A DNA stretch of 64,000 nt from Nageia nagi. Taxonomy: Eukaryota > Pinophyta. The DNA is taken from NCBI GenBank assembly GCA_050084985.1, contig JBITNC010000001.1, positions 44,888,001-44,952,000 on the forward strand. The letters run 5' to 3'. A model generated the notes under the pieces. That model was not told where the DNA came from and made no database searches. It worked only from the letters and a program-made list of their open reading frames with translations. Shown here in pieces: positions 46,956 to 58,689 of the stretch; positions within the stretch are counted from its first letter, which is position 1; every line of letters begins with the position of its first letter. Both the position numbers and the translations under genes were made by a program.

Positions 46956-48150
46956 GCATGGGTACCATGCATTTTAGTGAGCTCTATAGGGATATTCATA
47001 GCTTTGTATCTATGAAGAAGGGAGGAAGGATTATGGATTACTTATTTATTTTACAAGCATGGTTATATGAGCATATAGGTGTAGCTAGGATGTACTTGCT
47101 GATAGGGACTTAGGAAAATATGCCCTATTAATTTCAATGGAATACCACTCAAAGGATGGGGGCTACATGAGGGTTGGCGTAGTGTAAGAGACTACTGATC
47201 AATTTGTTAGATGTGGTATGGGATACCTTCTTTAGCTTATCAATTTGGGAGGATTCTAATGAGGAGTTATCATGGAGATTTGGGAGGATTTTAATGAGGA
47301 GTTATCTAGGAAAATAGATGGGTAATAAATTTTTATCAACCATATAGAGTACTAGGATATGCTAGTTCCTAGGATGTGATCCACTATGGCCTGATACTAC
47401 AAATATTGAACTATTCCACATGGATTATTTTTTGTGCCAACATGGATTATAGAGTGGAAGGAACCCAATGATCATGCCCCCATAGTACTAATCCCACATC
47501 ATCAGTATACCCAAGAGTATAGGCACTGGTGGGACATGATGAGGCCCATACCATTAGGCCTTAAGGAGGAGGCGGAGAGAGATAAGGTATAAGGGGAGGA
47601 GGAGGTGGTGGGGGAGGAGGGGGAGGAGGAGGAATCATAAGAAAAGTAGGATTCCTTAGATATTTTTGATCCACCATCACCTACTTGAGTGGTAGATCCC
47701 TCTATACCATCCACATCAAGAGCTATTATACCCTTAGCTTATATTGTAGGTATACTTATGAAACACCAACTACTAAAGTTAATATATTTCCAACTTTTAG
47801 ATTTAAAATAACTTGGTATATGTACTTTAACACAAGGTTGAAGGCTTAAGAAGAGGCATTACAGGCCTAAGTATTGAGGCTACAAGAGTAGTTGGTAGCT
47901 CAAGATGAGTAGATAGGTACCCTATAGGGTAAAATTGAGGCATTATAGTCTCCACCCTATATCATTCATTAGAAGGAACTTAAGAGACTCTAGGATTTGA
48001 TCATAGCAAAGGATAATCAGTTGCTATAGTTTGGGCAAACACTAGCAATAATATTGACCTCTAGGAGTAGGTTGAGATTTAGGACTGGGACTTGCACCCA
48101 TGATGCATCAGTTAGATAAAGTTCCCATGGGGGAACTAGTTGTATTATTA
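46956..48150 (+). pseudogene. Plant mobile domain (PMD) frame, 3' part with coiled coil
   Basis: It continues the frame cut at 40910. The plus strand gives RDIHSFVSMKKGGRIMDYLF followed by WLYEHIGVA, a late PMD region, then EYRHWWDMMRPIPLGLKEEA near 47520-47570. An acidic Glu-rich stretch (47560-47640) and a coiled coil at 47853-48010 (LRLQE, LVAQDE, GKIEAL heptads) follow. In the coiled coil every stop (for example TAA at 47868-47870) stands where Gln would fit, so CAA/CAG to TAA/TAG decay explains them. The whole protein would be PMD + acidic linker + coiled coil. Confidence 0.6.
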
Positions 48151-48159
48151 GAAATACCA

Positions 48160-48925
48160 TGTACATTTTATCTTATAAAAATATATAATGATTTTGCATT
48201 TATTTTGTTATGAGTTGTTTATTATTTTTATTTTTAAATTAAAATGAACAAGTATACTAAATTTAAAAAATGTAAATTTGTAAGTTACAATTAAGCAAAC
48301 TTAGAAGGAAATACTTAATGAATGATAACTAGTTTTTGTTAAAGAAAAAACATTCATTATTTACAGATATAGAAATAGTCATGTTGGATATGGCTATAAA
48401 AGAGAGATGATGCTAGAATCCATTGGTGATGCTTTGGTAAAGAAGAAATAGTTTACACAAAAAGAAAATAATTCAATGGATTGGCCTAATTTTTTTAAAA
48501 AGAGGCCTAATATCTAATAAAACTAAGGTATTGAAATCAATGTACCTAGGTTTTATGCAAAAAATTTGTAAAATATTCTTTAAGACTTTTTATACTTTTA
48601 TTAGATATGAACAACATTTTTATAACTAAAGGACACATCCCAAAATTTAGTAACAAGGTTTTCATTTTAGCTGTTTGATGAATGGAGTGGCAATGTTGGA
48701 AGCCAACACTATCATTAGGATATAGGGAGGAAAAGACACTCAATTTTTTAACAATATATTTTATATTTTTAAGAAATGATGAAAAATAAGCATGCAAACA
48801 TAAAATACAAGAAAAGAATTTATGTAATAGTCTAAATACCATCAACATTAAGGATCATACCTTGAACTAGTTATTGTTGTACTTATTTTTTTGGCTATGA
48901 TTGAGGTATACTTATATTATTAGTT
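48160..48925. other. No gene recognised
   Basis: AT-rich spacer between the antisense PMD frame and gag. A 100-codon minus-strand frame at 48546-48848 has no motif. Here a pol would be expected in an autonomous element, and none is seen. Confidence 0.45.
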
Positions 48926-48930
48926 TTTAA

Positions 48931-51150
48931 TTACTTTCCATTATCATTAAGTTTTTCCTTCTTGAATTGGGGAAATAGATTGTTGAAGATCTTTAGCCTT
49001 TGATTTTGTAGATACATAGGTCCATCTTGTACTGTTATGGCCTTGTCTTGTTGCAAAACCTTATTTGAAACTTCATGATCAAATTTAAACTTAACTTTAT
49101 CATACAAGTTTTGGATTATATTTCTCAAATTACAACACTCTTTTATTGAATGATTATCTCTTCTATGGAACTTACCAAATATGTGTGCTTGATATCTCAG
49201 AGGTTTTATTTTAAGGCCTTTTTTATTGAAGAGTAACAAACTAGGTTCATGGATATTAAAGAATCTAAGACTTCATTAATGTCCTCATGGAATTTGGTGT
49301 AGTACCTATGTGAACTCCTAGGTTACCAAAATTCTATATCATCATGTATGACTTTAGCTATCACTTTGGTTTCAAATTTAGGTTGGTATTGGTACCTCCT
49401 AGGCTTGTCAAGAAAAATAGGTTTGAGGATCATTACTTACTTCATATGGGCTAAAGGTTAATTCAAGGACTTATGATGATCTTCCTTATTAATCATCTCA
49501 TCTATTAGCTTGTCATAACTATATTCCTATAAATTATAGAAGTCAATTCTACATGATGGTAACAATGCTTGAAAAATAATATGCTTCTTTTCTTTAGTAG
49601 GGACTTGGACTTGGTTAGCTACTTTGGACCAATCAACAATGAAATCAATAATAAGCTAATCTTATTTCTATTTCAAGTTATACATATATAATGGAGACTA
49701 TTATTAGGTTAAAAATAGTTTATAATGAGCCATAAATGCCTTAATAATATCATCGAAATATGTAATACTTTCATCAAGTAAATTAGTAAACCACAAAAAT
49801 TAGTCTAATTTCAAACTAAGAGGAAACAATTTTGCTAACAAATAATCATCATTATCAAATGAAACAACTTCTAAGTGATACCTTTGCAAATGTACTCTAG
49901 GATTAGAATGACCATAAAACATTGTGAAGTTTACCTATTTGTCATATCTAATTAGCAGATGCGATAACAAAAGGGATTCTTACTACCTATTAAAATTGTA
50001 GGTGCAAATTTTTTGATGCAAGCCATGATAGAGTCTTATTATTGAATTAATTATATAATATTTCAAATTACATCATTTGGATTAATTTTCCATGATGATC
50101 TACCAATATCTTGATTCTTTTCAATTACTAGTCTTACAAAAAAACCAAAATAACAAACCTTCTCTTATTCTAGGGTTCTTACCAAACTATTTACCATCTC
50201 TATTTTACATTTTGGTGAAGCAAATTTTAAGTCCATATTGAGCTTTAGGAAACTTAATTATTTTATTAATATTGAAAACTAATTATCTAACCATACACAT
50301 CTTTGTCTCATACAAAATGCTATTGTTGGATCTTCCATCCAAATGTCAAGGATGACTAGTCTATTAGGTACCTTATGTTATAAAATATTAATCAAGTCTT
50401 CTTCATCAGTGTTATCTTCTTGTTATTCATCACACTTTAGGAATAATTATTAAATGATTGGATATTATACAAAAGCCCTAGGTTCATAAAGGTTTTGGAC
50501 TAAATTTGGATTAGGTAATGGAGCAATACTGATGGCTTAGCGATGTTGCTAGGATATTCTTGGTTATAAGGTGACTAGTTTCAAACTAGAGGTTTAGGAA
50601 CAATGTTAGGTAAGGAAAATTGCAATGAAGAAAACTATGATGGCTTTAAATATTTATATGATTTAATATAATGATTTAAGGTCATATCATATTGAATTTG
50701 TTGTATCACTTGCTTGTGTTTGATATACTCAGGGTTAATATCTAAGATAGACCCTAAAAGGTGTTTGACTTTGATATCTACTTCTTATAAGGTCTACACA
50801 AGGAAAGAGATACATTATTTTACAACTAAAAATTTCCTACCTTGGGAATAACCAAGATTTTGATGATTTACTTTAGTGCATTGGATGGGAGTTCATATCT
50901 TGATTGATAATTTTCTACATCATTTCCATTTTATTGGCTACAGTCCTCCAGAGCATTACCATATTCTTCATGGAGGTGTAATCTATGTACTCTTTCACTT
51001 TGTATTTTGGGTGCATTAGCATAATTTTTATGCCCTAGTATTTTTAAGCTATACAATAAGACATTTGGGAATTTCTTTGTCTAATACAATATATGTATCC
51101 ATTTATAAAACACTTGAAACATGATATTATTCCTATCTAAAAACCATAAG
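48931..51150 (-). pseudogene. gag of the gag-only element
   Basis: Retrotrans_gag sequence is readable near 49690-49860 (AKLFPLSLKLD, then WFTNLLDESITYFDDIIKAF and MAHYK). The C-terminal 102-codon open segment at 48931-49239 has IFGKFHRRDNHSIKECCNL, which resembles the CKFH...H....C knuckle of Tat-like gag with the first Cys changed. The frame then ends (NGK-stop at 48931) without running into a protease. Stops are frequent upstream. Confidence 0.65.
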
Positions 51151-51196
51151 AATTTTGATGCAACTAGTGAGGGATAAAGTGATGTGTCAAAAAGAA

Positions 51197-51209
51197 GTCA
51201 AGTTTACCA
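51197..51209 (-). other. Primer-binding site of the gag-only element
   Basis: The minus strand reads TGGTAAACTTGAC two bases after the LTR edge. TGG is as required for a tRNA CCA end; the tRNA was not identified. Confidence 0.6.
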
Positions 51210-51211
51210 AT

Positions 51212-51925
51212 TGTTATAACCAAAATAAAAATAATTAAGATTATTTACACTATATTAAATTTAAGCAATTAACCATGAAATAATAATAAATGATAACATG
51301 AAAGATGATAGTGACTTAATTGACCTTGACCTATTAAACTTGATTTATAAAAGATAAAAAATATGTACTTTACCTATCATAATGAATGAAGGTGATATTC
51401 AGTTAAAAGGAGATGAATGATGAACTTATTTGAAGAAGTTAGCCACCAATCCAACCTCAACCTAGCATCAGTGTTAGGATCCTAGCAATGCTTCCTAATT
51501 ACCTTTCCATATTTCCTCTCCCTTTCACTTGATGTTGTCATAGATCCTTCAAATCTTGGAATATATCATGCAAATGGATGTAAAGGATCACATGAATGCA
51601 AAGCTTAGTATATAACAAAATCCAAATATGATAGGTGGAATTAAGAAACACTTTTCAAGAATGAAACAAGTAATTACCACCTATCAAGGATTCAATATCA
51701 TATCATAATTGCTTATGCACAATCCCTCCACCTTTATAGGTAATAGGTCTAGTGCTAAGACTCCTCCTTAGGCTTATTATGATGTAAGGATGACCTATTA
51801 TCATAAAACATAAAGGTATATAAGAGTGTGTGATGATAAGAGCATTTAATTAATTAATTAAATCATTTCAAATACCTAAAAGGGTATTTTAATTAAATTA
51901 AAATTTCTTTTTAGATGTTAAAACA
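51212..51925 (-). repeat. 5' LTR of the gag-only element
   Basis: The plus strand reads TGTTATAACC...GTTAAAACA, 714 bp, matching the split LTR 29123-29459 + 37812-38194 along its length. Confidence 0.85.
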
Positions 51926-52146
51926 AACTATAGAGATTGTAATATAATGAGGTAATTGCAACTATACCATATGACATGAAATGATTCTCAAGATAGCCTA
52001 CTAGAGACATATAATTTGATTTAAAAGTCATGTATCCCCTCATCTCACCTCATCTCCTTTGGTCTCACCACATCTCCTTTCATATGGTCTAGCCTCATAC
52101 ATATTGAAATGTGATATTATGTCAAGTGCACTACATGTATGATATG

Positions 52147-53846
52147 TATTATTTTGGTAGTGACATTGCAAGGGGGGTTGAATCAATGTATTTAAACTTT
52201 TTGTTTTATTTATAAAAAAAATACTCACAATTTATGTACAAAAACTATAAAAGTAATCACACAAGCCAACAACACACAACACAATATTTATATTGGAAAC
52301 CCAATGAGGGTAAAACTAATTTTCAAATGGACTGATTGATCTCCCAAAAAAATCCAATATGAAAATGGTAGATTCTACAAATTTGATATCACCCACTATC
52401 AGGACTAACACCCACTAACTCCTAATTTTGCAACACACACTACAAGGAGCTCCAACTCCTATCTAAGCACCAACTTGGTTTTAACAATAAAAATATTATA
52501 ACATATCACATGCTGTCATTGTGCCATAATCTTGAATGGTTCAAGCTCTATCTTATTTTTTTTTTTGATCTATATCATACCACTCTTATCCCTTTCTCCA
52601 CTTTCAAAAATGTCACATATATTATAGCAACTCTCCACTCAAAAATGCATTCAAAATCCCCCTTATATGTTTTGCAACACTTGTTATTTTTACATGCATG
52701 ATTTTTCTTTTTATTATTTACTTTATTTTATTTTCAATTACATTATATTTTTGCATGATGAGTGTTTTTCTCTTCACACTCAATTAACTAGAATAAACTT
52801 TCATGCATTATCTATTTCGATTCAATCTTCTTCTTTTGTACTGTAGTTAACTACTTTTACTTTACTATTTTTAGCTTTTTCTATTATGCATGCAACAACT
52901 TGGGTTTTTCTATGCTTGGTAATTTTTTTATGAACATGCTATTTTAATTCTTCTCATACACTTAAAATCCATGTATGTTTTTGTAAAATTCTTTTGGCAA
53001 AGTACTATTTTAAATTCTAGGTATGTCTTTTTTCCAATATTGTCTAGCAATCAAAACATGCCTAGATGACCTTTTTGAGTTCTTATAAATTGTGCCTCAT
53101 AAATTCAATTACTACCAAATTGTATACATGTATTATTTATTATATTTGCTATAATTAATCTAAATTTTAGCTCTTAACTCTTTAGGAATCACTCCTAGCA
53201 TTGTTGAAAAGTTAGCCTCACACAAATTTTTCACTATATTTTTCAGCATTCAAAAAGTTTGAAACTACCAATTTTTAGGTTCAATAACTTCTATATTATT
53301 TTTCTACAATCCTTAAAATTTAGGTCATGTGTTCTCTTTAATATTAAGGACAATTAGCCCAAATTTAGTACCTTAAATCACTTTAGATCATTTGTAGTAG
53401 ATCTACCAATATCACCCTTAACGTATATTTGTACCTATTAACAACTCCAAAAATGACTAAGGCATGAACATTGAGTAATATCTAGATAGTATGCTCCATA
53501 ATGATGATTGAGCTTCATAATAATGATATATCTCTAGAATAATGATGATGGCTGAGCTCCAAAATAGTGATGTAGCTCCAAAAACTATGAGAGCTCCAAA
53601 ATAATGATGTAGCTCAAGAAATAAGCTTTAGAATTTGTATTTCTTACCAAAATGATTTGAAACATTATGTTGACTCTTGCAACAAGCTCCAAAAATAGCT
53701 CTAGAAATTGTAAGAGCTCTAGAAAGTACCCAATTTTTCTACAATTGACATGAAAATTATTTTTGGTCTATGTTGACAACAATGAAAAAATATCATGACA
53801 ACTTGATAACAATGATAAAATATTCTAGGGTCTCCTTTACTCAATA
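52147..53846 (-). repeat. 3' LTR of the deleted copia element
   Basis: 1700 bp on the plus strand from TATTATTTTGG to ACTCAATA. The part 53489-53846 repeats at 56097-56457. It contains 'aaggggggttgaatca' and 'ggaaacccaatgagggtaaa' near its left end, motifs that recur in long plant copia LTRs. It also holds short repeats of 'tagctccaaaataatgatg' at about 53490-53620. Confidence 0.8.
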
Positions 53847-53860
53847 ATCTTCCCCTTTGG
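53847..53860 (-). other. Polypurine tract of the deleted copia element
   Basis: The minus strand reads CCAAAGGGGAAGAT directly before the LTR edge TATTGAGT. Confidence 0.75.
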
Positions 53861-54040
53861 TATTGTTAGCAAAACACATACATACATACAAATTTTTACT
53901 ATTTTTTTTAGTGTTTCTTTCTCCTAAATTGACAATAATGAAAAAGGGTGGCCTCTAGCTTCATCTTTATTAAAATCATGTGCTATAACAACTCCCCTTA
54001 GGTATGTATATACCATCCTTAGGTAATTAGTTAACTAAAA

Positions 54041-54718
54041 CTATAAATACACACAAGAGCATAATATATACATAAATTTCTCCCCTTGAGGATGTGTTTC
54101 CATCCTTTTAGCATAATTTTTGGGAAGTGTAGTAACTCCTAACTTCTTTCTCAAATATTCAAAAACATCCTTGGGTAATGAATATGTAAATATGTTAGGT
54201 ACTTGCTCTAATGTAGGTACAAACTCTAACTTGATATCTCCATATATTATTCTCTCTATCAAGAAATTATATTTGATTGTTATATGCTTTATTCTTGAGT
54301 TCATAACTAGATTTTTAGAGATACTAATTACACTTATATCATCACATAACAATGGAATAGGTTTAGTACGTAGTATACCAAGATCTTTCAATGTTTTCTT
54401 CATACATAACATTTATATGTAATAAGATATTGCTACCATGTATTCTACTTCTGCTATTCTCAAAGAGACCAATTCTTGCTTCTTATTGTGTCATGCAACT
54501 AAATTGTCACCAAGATAAAATGCACTTGCACCTGTACTCTTCATGTCATACACATAATCTACCCAATCAACATTCGAATAGGCTAGTAATGTTAAGCTCT
54601 TACCTCCTAGATACCATAATACAAACTCCATGGAGCCTTTTATATATCTAAATATCCTTTTCACATTTGTGATGTGTGTCTCTTTTGGATCAGCTTGTAA
54701 TTTAAACACCATACACAC
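54041..54718 (-). pseudogene. Copia RNase H
   Basis: Two open segments. 54491-54718 has LQADPKETHITNVKRIFRYI and AYSNVDWVDYVYDMKST (the AYSDADWAG..DRKST motif, with a catalytic Asp read as Asn). 54041-54412 has LLCDDISVISISKNLVMNSR and IKHITIKYNFLIE, the RNase H end of copia elements. A gap with a frame change separates them. Confidence 0.85.
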
Positions 54719-55475
54719 AACCTACAATATATCTAGTAGTGAGGTATAGTAGGCTACCAATCATGGACATGTACATTATTTGGTCTACATGTGGTGATTT
54801 ATCCTCTTTTCTTAGCTTATACCTAGTATTCATAAGAGTTCCAACTGGATTACAATCTTTGATTGTAAACTTCTTTAACATATTTAACTTAAGAAGTAAA
54901 AATTTACTTTTCAAGGTTATTAACTTAGAAGCCCAAAAAATATGATACTTCACCTATCATAGACATCTCAAACTCTCTTTGCATTTGGTTTGCAAAATCT
55001 TTACACATTTCATCCTTACAACTCCAAAAATTATATTATCTACATATACTACAACTATAATTTGATAGTCTTTCTTAGATTTAACATATAAATTACTATC
55101 AACCATACTTTTTTTGAATTTTTTTTATAATAAATAGTTTTCCAACCTTGCATACCATGCCCTTGGTGCTTGCCTCTAACCATATAAAACCTTTTTGAGT
55201 CTATATACAATTTTAGATTTTCTCCTAGTTGAAAAACCATATGACTACTCAATGTAGACTTCCTCTTCAAGTTTTCCATTTAAGAAAGTTGACTTTACAT
55301 CCATTTGATAAACTTTGAAGTGCTTATAAACAACTAAAGCAAGAAACATTCTAATTGCTTCTAGTCTAGTTACTGGAGGAAACATTTCTTCAAAATTTAT
55401 TCCTTTTACTTGAGCATATCCTTTACATACCAACTTGGATTTATTCCTTACCACTTGTCCATATTCATTCATATT
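54702..55475 (-). pseudogene. Copia reverse transcriptase
   Basis: 55245-55472 reads [40 protein letters not shown] and [20 protein letters not shown], the canonical copia RT start. The catalytic box at 55035-55046 is YVDN, so the second Asp is Asn. The C-terminal part at 54702-54953 contains CNPVGTLMNTRYKL and MIGSLLYLTTRYIV. Stops and frameshifts break it. Confidence 0.88.
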
Positions 55476-55479
55476 ATTC

Positions 55480-56096
55480 CTAAAAACCTATTTTAGTGTG
55501 AATAACATTTCTATTGGTTGTCCTTTGTACTAGATCCCATGTCTAATTTTCTCAATTTGATTGAGCTCCTCTTCCATTTCCTGTATCCAATATTCATCTT
55601 GGTTAGCATCCATTATTGTTTTGGGTTCAATGTTGGATAGTAAAGAGTAGTTGGTGTAATCTTGTGCTTGGGAAACTCTCCTTCTAATCTGAATTCCAAC
55701 TTATGGATCTCCTATGATTTGGTCTTTGTGCTTGTTTATTTAAACATATCTTGTTGGTGACTTTGGAGTGGATGGTTGTTGTTGTTCTTCTTCTTATTCA
55801 TGCTCATCACCCTCCACAAAAACATCATATATAGGATATTTCTCTTTATTGTTGGTACCTTGTACATTCCCTTCATCCACTTTGACATAAACACTATCTA
55901 CCATTCTTCTCAACTTCTTATTGTAACACTAGTAAGCTTTGTTCTTTATGGAATAGCCAAGGAATATGCCTTCATTATTTCTATCATCAAACTTACCAAG
56001 CTTTTGTTTAGTATTTTTGATATAGAATTTACTACCTACCAAACACTTTGAAATTTTTTATAGTGAACTTTCTTCAAAACTAGAGTTCTCCAAAAA
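55480..56096 (-). pseudogene. Copia integrase C-terminus, truncated
   Basis: The minus strand near 55900-56060 gives GSKFYIKNTKQKLGKFDD-like sequence (the FG..CYI....KLGKFD..S motif) and then a YxxxxKAYRVY-like segment. Upstream of 56097 the frame stops at the joint with LTR sequence. The linker toward RT (55480-55800) is Pro/Ser/Asn-rich. Confidence 0.65.
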
Positions 56097-56457
56097 GTAT
56101 GCTCCATAATGATGATTGAGCTCTATAATAATGATGTAGCTCTATAATATTGATGATGAATAAGCTCTAGAATAGTGACATAGCTCCAAAAACTATGAGA
56201 GCTCTTGAATAATGATGTAGCTCCAAAAATAAGCTTCAAAATCTATATCTTTCTAGAATGATTCCAAACACTAGGATGGATCCAAAAAATATTATAGCTA
56301 AAAAAATAGCTCTAAAAAGTATAAGAGGTCAAGAAAGTACCTAGTTTTTCTATTATTCATATGAAACTCATTTTTTTACCTATGTTGACAATAAGAAAAA
56401 ACATCATGACAACTTGAAAACAATGATAAAACATTCTAGGACTTCATTTACTCAATA
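56097..56457 (-). repeat. Remnant of the 5' LTR of the deleted copia element
   Basis: It matches 53489-53846, starting at 'gtatgctccataatgatgat' and ending ACTCAATA next to the target duplication. The inner part of this LTR is gone. Confidence 0.8.
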
Positions 56458-56529
56458 ATATGAAATGATCTAAATACACCTCTTGCCTCCAATCCCTCAT
56501 CTAAAAAAAATCAAAATAATGAAAATATT

Positions 56530-57010
56530 TCAAGTTCTCAAAAATAATGGAATATGTTGTGGGCTCCTTCATTGCCTAACCTATAATACTTATCTAGAGA
56601 AAAATATGTGGTGGCTTCTTTCATTTCCTTACCTATATTAGAACCTTTATACAAATAAATTATGACATATGATATGAAATTATGTATACATCATACATAT
56701 TCCATATTGTGGTCCATGAAACTATTTTTATATAATGTATCTTCCACATTTTGCACACATATCTATCATATTTTATGTTCCATTTCATTTTTTAAAAAAA
56801 TATGCTTCTTAGATGCGTGGATGTGTCTACTTGGTGCTTCTAAATCAAATGTTGTGGTAGTAGTACTATAGAGCATATTTGATTCATCTAACTAATAATT
56901 AGAACTATGGAGAATATTTGAATAATTTAATATCATATGGTATAATAGCATCATTTTAGACAAATATGGTGTCATTAGATTATTTCATATCATATGGTGT
57001 ACTTGATTAG
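56530..57010. repeat. Segment duplicated at about 58690-59165
   Basis: Shared blocks in the same order: 'ggctccttcatt', 'tacaaataaattatgacat', 'atgttccatttcatt', 'gtggatgtg' and 'ctacttggtgctt', 'gagcatatttga'. The copies lie about 2.15 kb apart. Confidence 0.6.
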
Positions 57011-57027
57011 AACATGCCTTTATCTTT

Positions 57028-57031
<4 letters not shown>

Positions 57032-57075
<44 letters not shown>
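57032..57075. repeat. (AT)n microsatellite, about 22 units
   Basis: An uninterrupted AT dinucleotide run. A related flank ('gaacatgcctttatc') near 59895 has only a short at/gt run, so the tract probably expanded here. Confidence 0.95.
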
Positions 57076-57077
<2 letters not shown>

Positions 57078-58045
57078 AATAATGATTGGTCAGTTCCATT
57101 TGGCTATCCCTCAAGATCCTATGGAAAACATCTTAATTTGGCTCACTATGATTGAGATTAGGTGCTAAAATACTCATAAATCCTTAATTGGGTGTGTGTA
57201 TGTATCGAGTTGATGCTTTGTAAATCAAATGTTATGATTTTGAATTCCTAGATAGACATGTATGTAAAGTGTATAACAATACCCAAATTCCATATACATG
57301 TATTCAAAATGGAATCTATAGAATAAGGTATGGATATTCATCAAAGAGTAGTTGAAAATGGTTTTGTCTTGAATATTATGATTGTGACTTCCCTGATAGA
57401 CATGTATGCAAAAGGTGAAATAATACATAATGCCCAAGAATTATTTCACAAGATACATGATGTGATATGAAATGATTTAAATATAGTAACATATGATCCA
57501 AAAACTAACTTGGGAAAGGAAAGAAAACTTTCAAAATAGATATTTTATAAGTATATAAAACTAGTCCAAAAGTGGTAAGTTGTAAAAAAAGACAAAGCTT
57601 AGGAATTGTTTAATAAGATGCATGATGTAGACACAATTTTATGGAATGAAATGGATGTGCACATGTGTCTTCTTGGTTCTTATAAATCAAATCTTATGGT
57701 TGTGAATGACATGATAGGCATGTATACAAAATGTAGAAGAATTACCCAAGGGTTGATAATTATTTAACAAGATTTATGATGCAAATAGTTTCATGGAATG
57801 AAATGATCATAGGATATGCACAAAAGGGATTTTCTAAAACCTTTGTTATCATTCTTCTAGCATGTACATAAAAATGTTTGTTGCTTTTCTTCTCCAAGCC
57901 AATATTACACCTGATAATTGCATTTGCTTAAAAGTCTCTACAGCCTTTTATTTTGTGCATATCCTTCAATCATGGGATTAATCATTATATATGTGTTGTT
58001 GACCTTCTTCATCATGCAGTCTATCTATAAGGAGCTTTGAACTTC

Positions 58046-58460
58046 ACCTTCAACAATGATTGCATGATACACATAAAATGGGTGTTATTGAAATTAAATG
58101 CCCATAGATACATGAAAAATGTATAAGTATGCATAACAAATGAGATTTATTTAATAAGATGTATGATGTAAATAAAGTTTCATAGTATGTAAGGATTTTT
58201 GCAAGTATTGCATGACACATAAAATGGGTGTTACAAAAAATGTCCATAGACACATGAAACATGTGGAAGAATACATAAGATCCAAGATATTTGATAAGAT
58301 ACATGATGCAAACAAAGTGTCATAGTTTGTAATGATTTCACAATACACAAAATGGTTTTTTTTTTTAAATTCCCATAGATACATGAAATATGTGAAATAA
58401 TACACAAGACCCAGGATGTTTTGCACAAGATACATGACACAAATAAAGTTTCATGGTCTA
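58046..58460. repeat. 134 bp tandem repeat of a PPR fragment, 3 copies
   Basis: The 'aagtttcatag/ggt' sites lie at about 58178, 58313 and 58447, spacing 135 and 134. Each unit also has 'cccatagatacatgaaa' and 'aagat..atgatg/ac'. 134 is not a multiple of three, so the duplication arose after coding function was lost. Confidence 0.75.
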
Positions 58461-58689
58461 TAATGATTAGAGGATTTACAAGATTTCTAAAAGAATACAA
58501 AAAAATTCAAAGCATGGATATATATGTAGAATACATAAGAATACAAGCACATGGACTATGGAAGAATACTACAAGGTCATAGACTGAAATACCTACTTGT
58601 ACCTCATCTCCTCTTGTCTCACCTTGCTAATGCACCAAATGCCCCTAAGTACCAAAATATCCATAAAGCCTAAATTGGATGTGTGGATG

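Larger units (their letters stand above)
29123..51925 (-). mobile_element. gag-only LTR element with antisense plant mobile domain; hosts two nested elements
   Basis: An LTR at 51212-51925 (714 bp) matches an LTR at 29123-38194 (about 715 bp once the Tat insertion is removed). Next to the right LTR is a TGG-type primer site and then gag, both on the minus strand, so the right LTR is the 5' LTR. A C-rich block (purine tract on the minus strand) adjoins the left LTR. Without the nested elements the internal part is about 7 kb. It holds gag (48.9-51.2 kb) and, on the opposite strand, a PMD reading frame (40.4-48.2 kb). No protease, RT or integrase was found, so the element looks non-autonomous. 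No target duplication is visible. Confidence 0.65.
52147..56457 (-). mobile_element. Ty1/copia element with large internal deletion (TSD ATATG)
   Basis: The target duplication ATATG at 52142-52146 and 56458-56462 fixes both ends. The 3' LTR is 1700 bp; the 5' LTR keeps only its outer ~361 bp. The internal part starts abruptly in the integrase C-terminus and runs through RT and RNase H. gag, protease, most of integrase, the primer site and about 1.34 kb of 5' LTR are absent, as if removed by one deletion. LTR ends are TA...TA, decayed from TG...CA. Confidence 0.85.
56790..58540 (+). pseudogene. Pentatricopeptide-repeat (PPR) protein relics
   Basis: The plus strand carries many short PPR-like readings. 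VNDMIGMYTKCRRI and VSWNEMIIGYAQKGFSKTF lie at about 57700-57840. VTSLIDMYAKGEIIHNAQEL then FHKIHDV lie at about 57386-57465. LNS-stop-IDMYVKC lies at about 57240, and VLHKIHDTNKVSWSIMIRGF at about 58410-58480. These match the PLS-type plant PPR signature (DMYAKCG..., LFDKM...VVSWNAMI.GYAQNG). The copies are out of frame with each other and broken by stops, so no protein is made. In plants such proteins bind organellar RNA. I see no catalytic (E/DYW) tail. The source may be a captured or duplicated host gene. Confidence 0.7.

Noticed and set aside
54120-54422. 100-codon plus-strand open frame
   Set aside because: Antisense shadow of the copia RNase H.
58050-58500. Overlapping minus-strand open frames of 84-94 codons
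   Set aside because: They arise from the 134 bp tandem repeat; the supported reading there is the plus-strand PPR relic.
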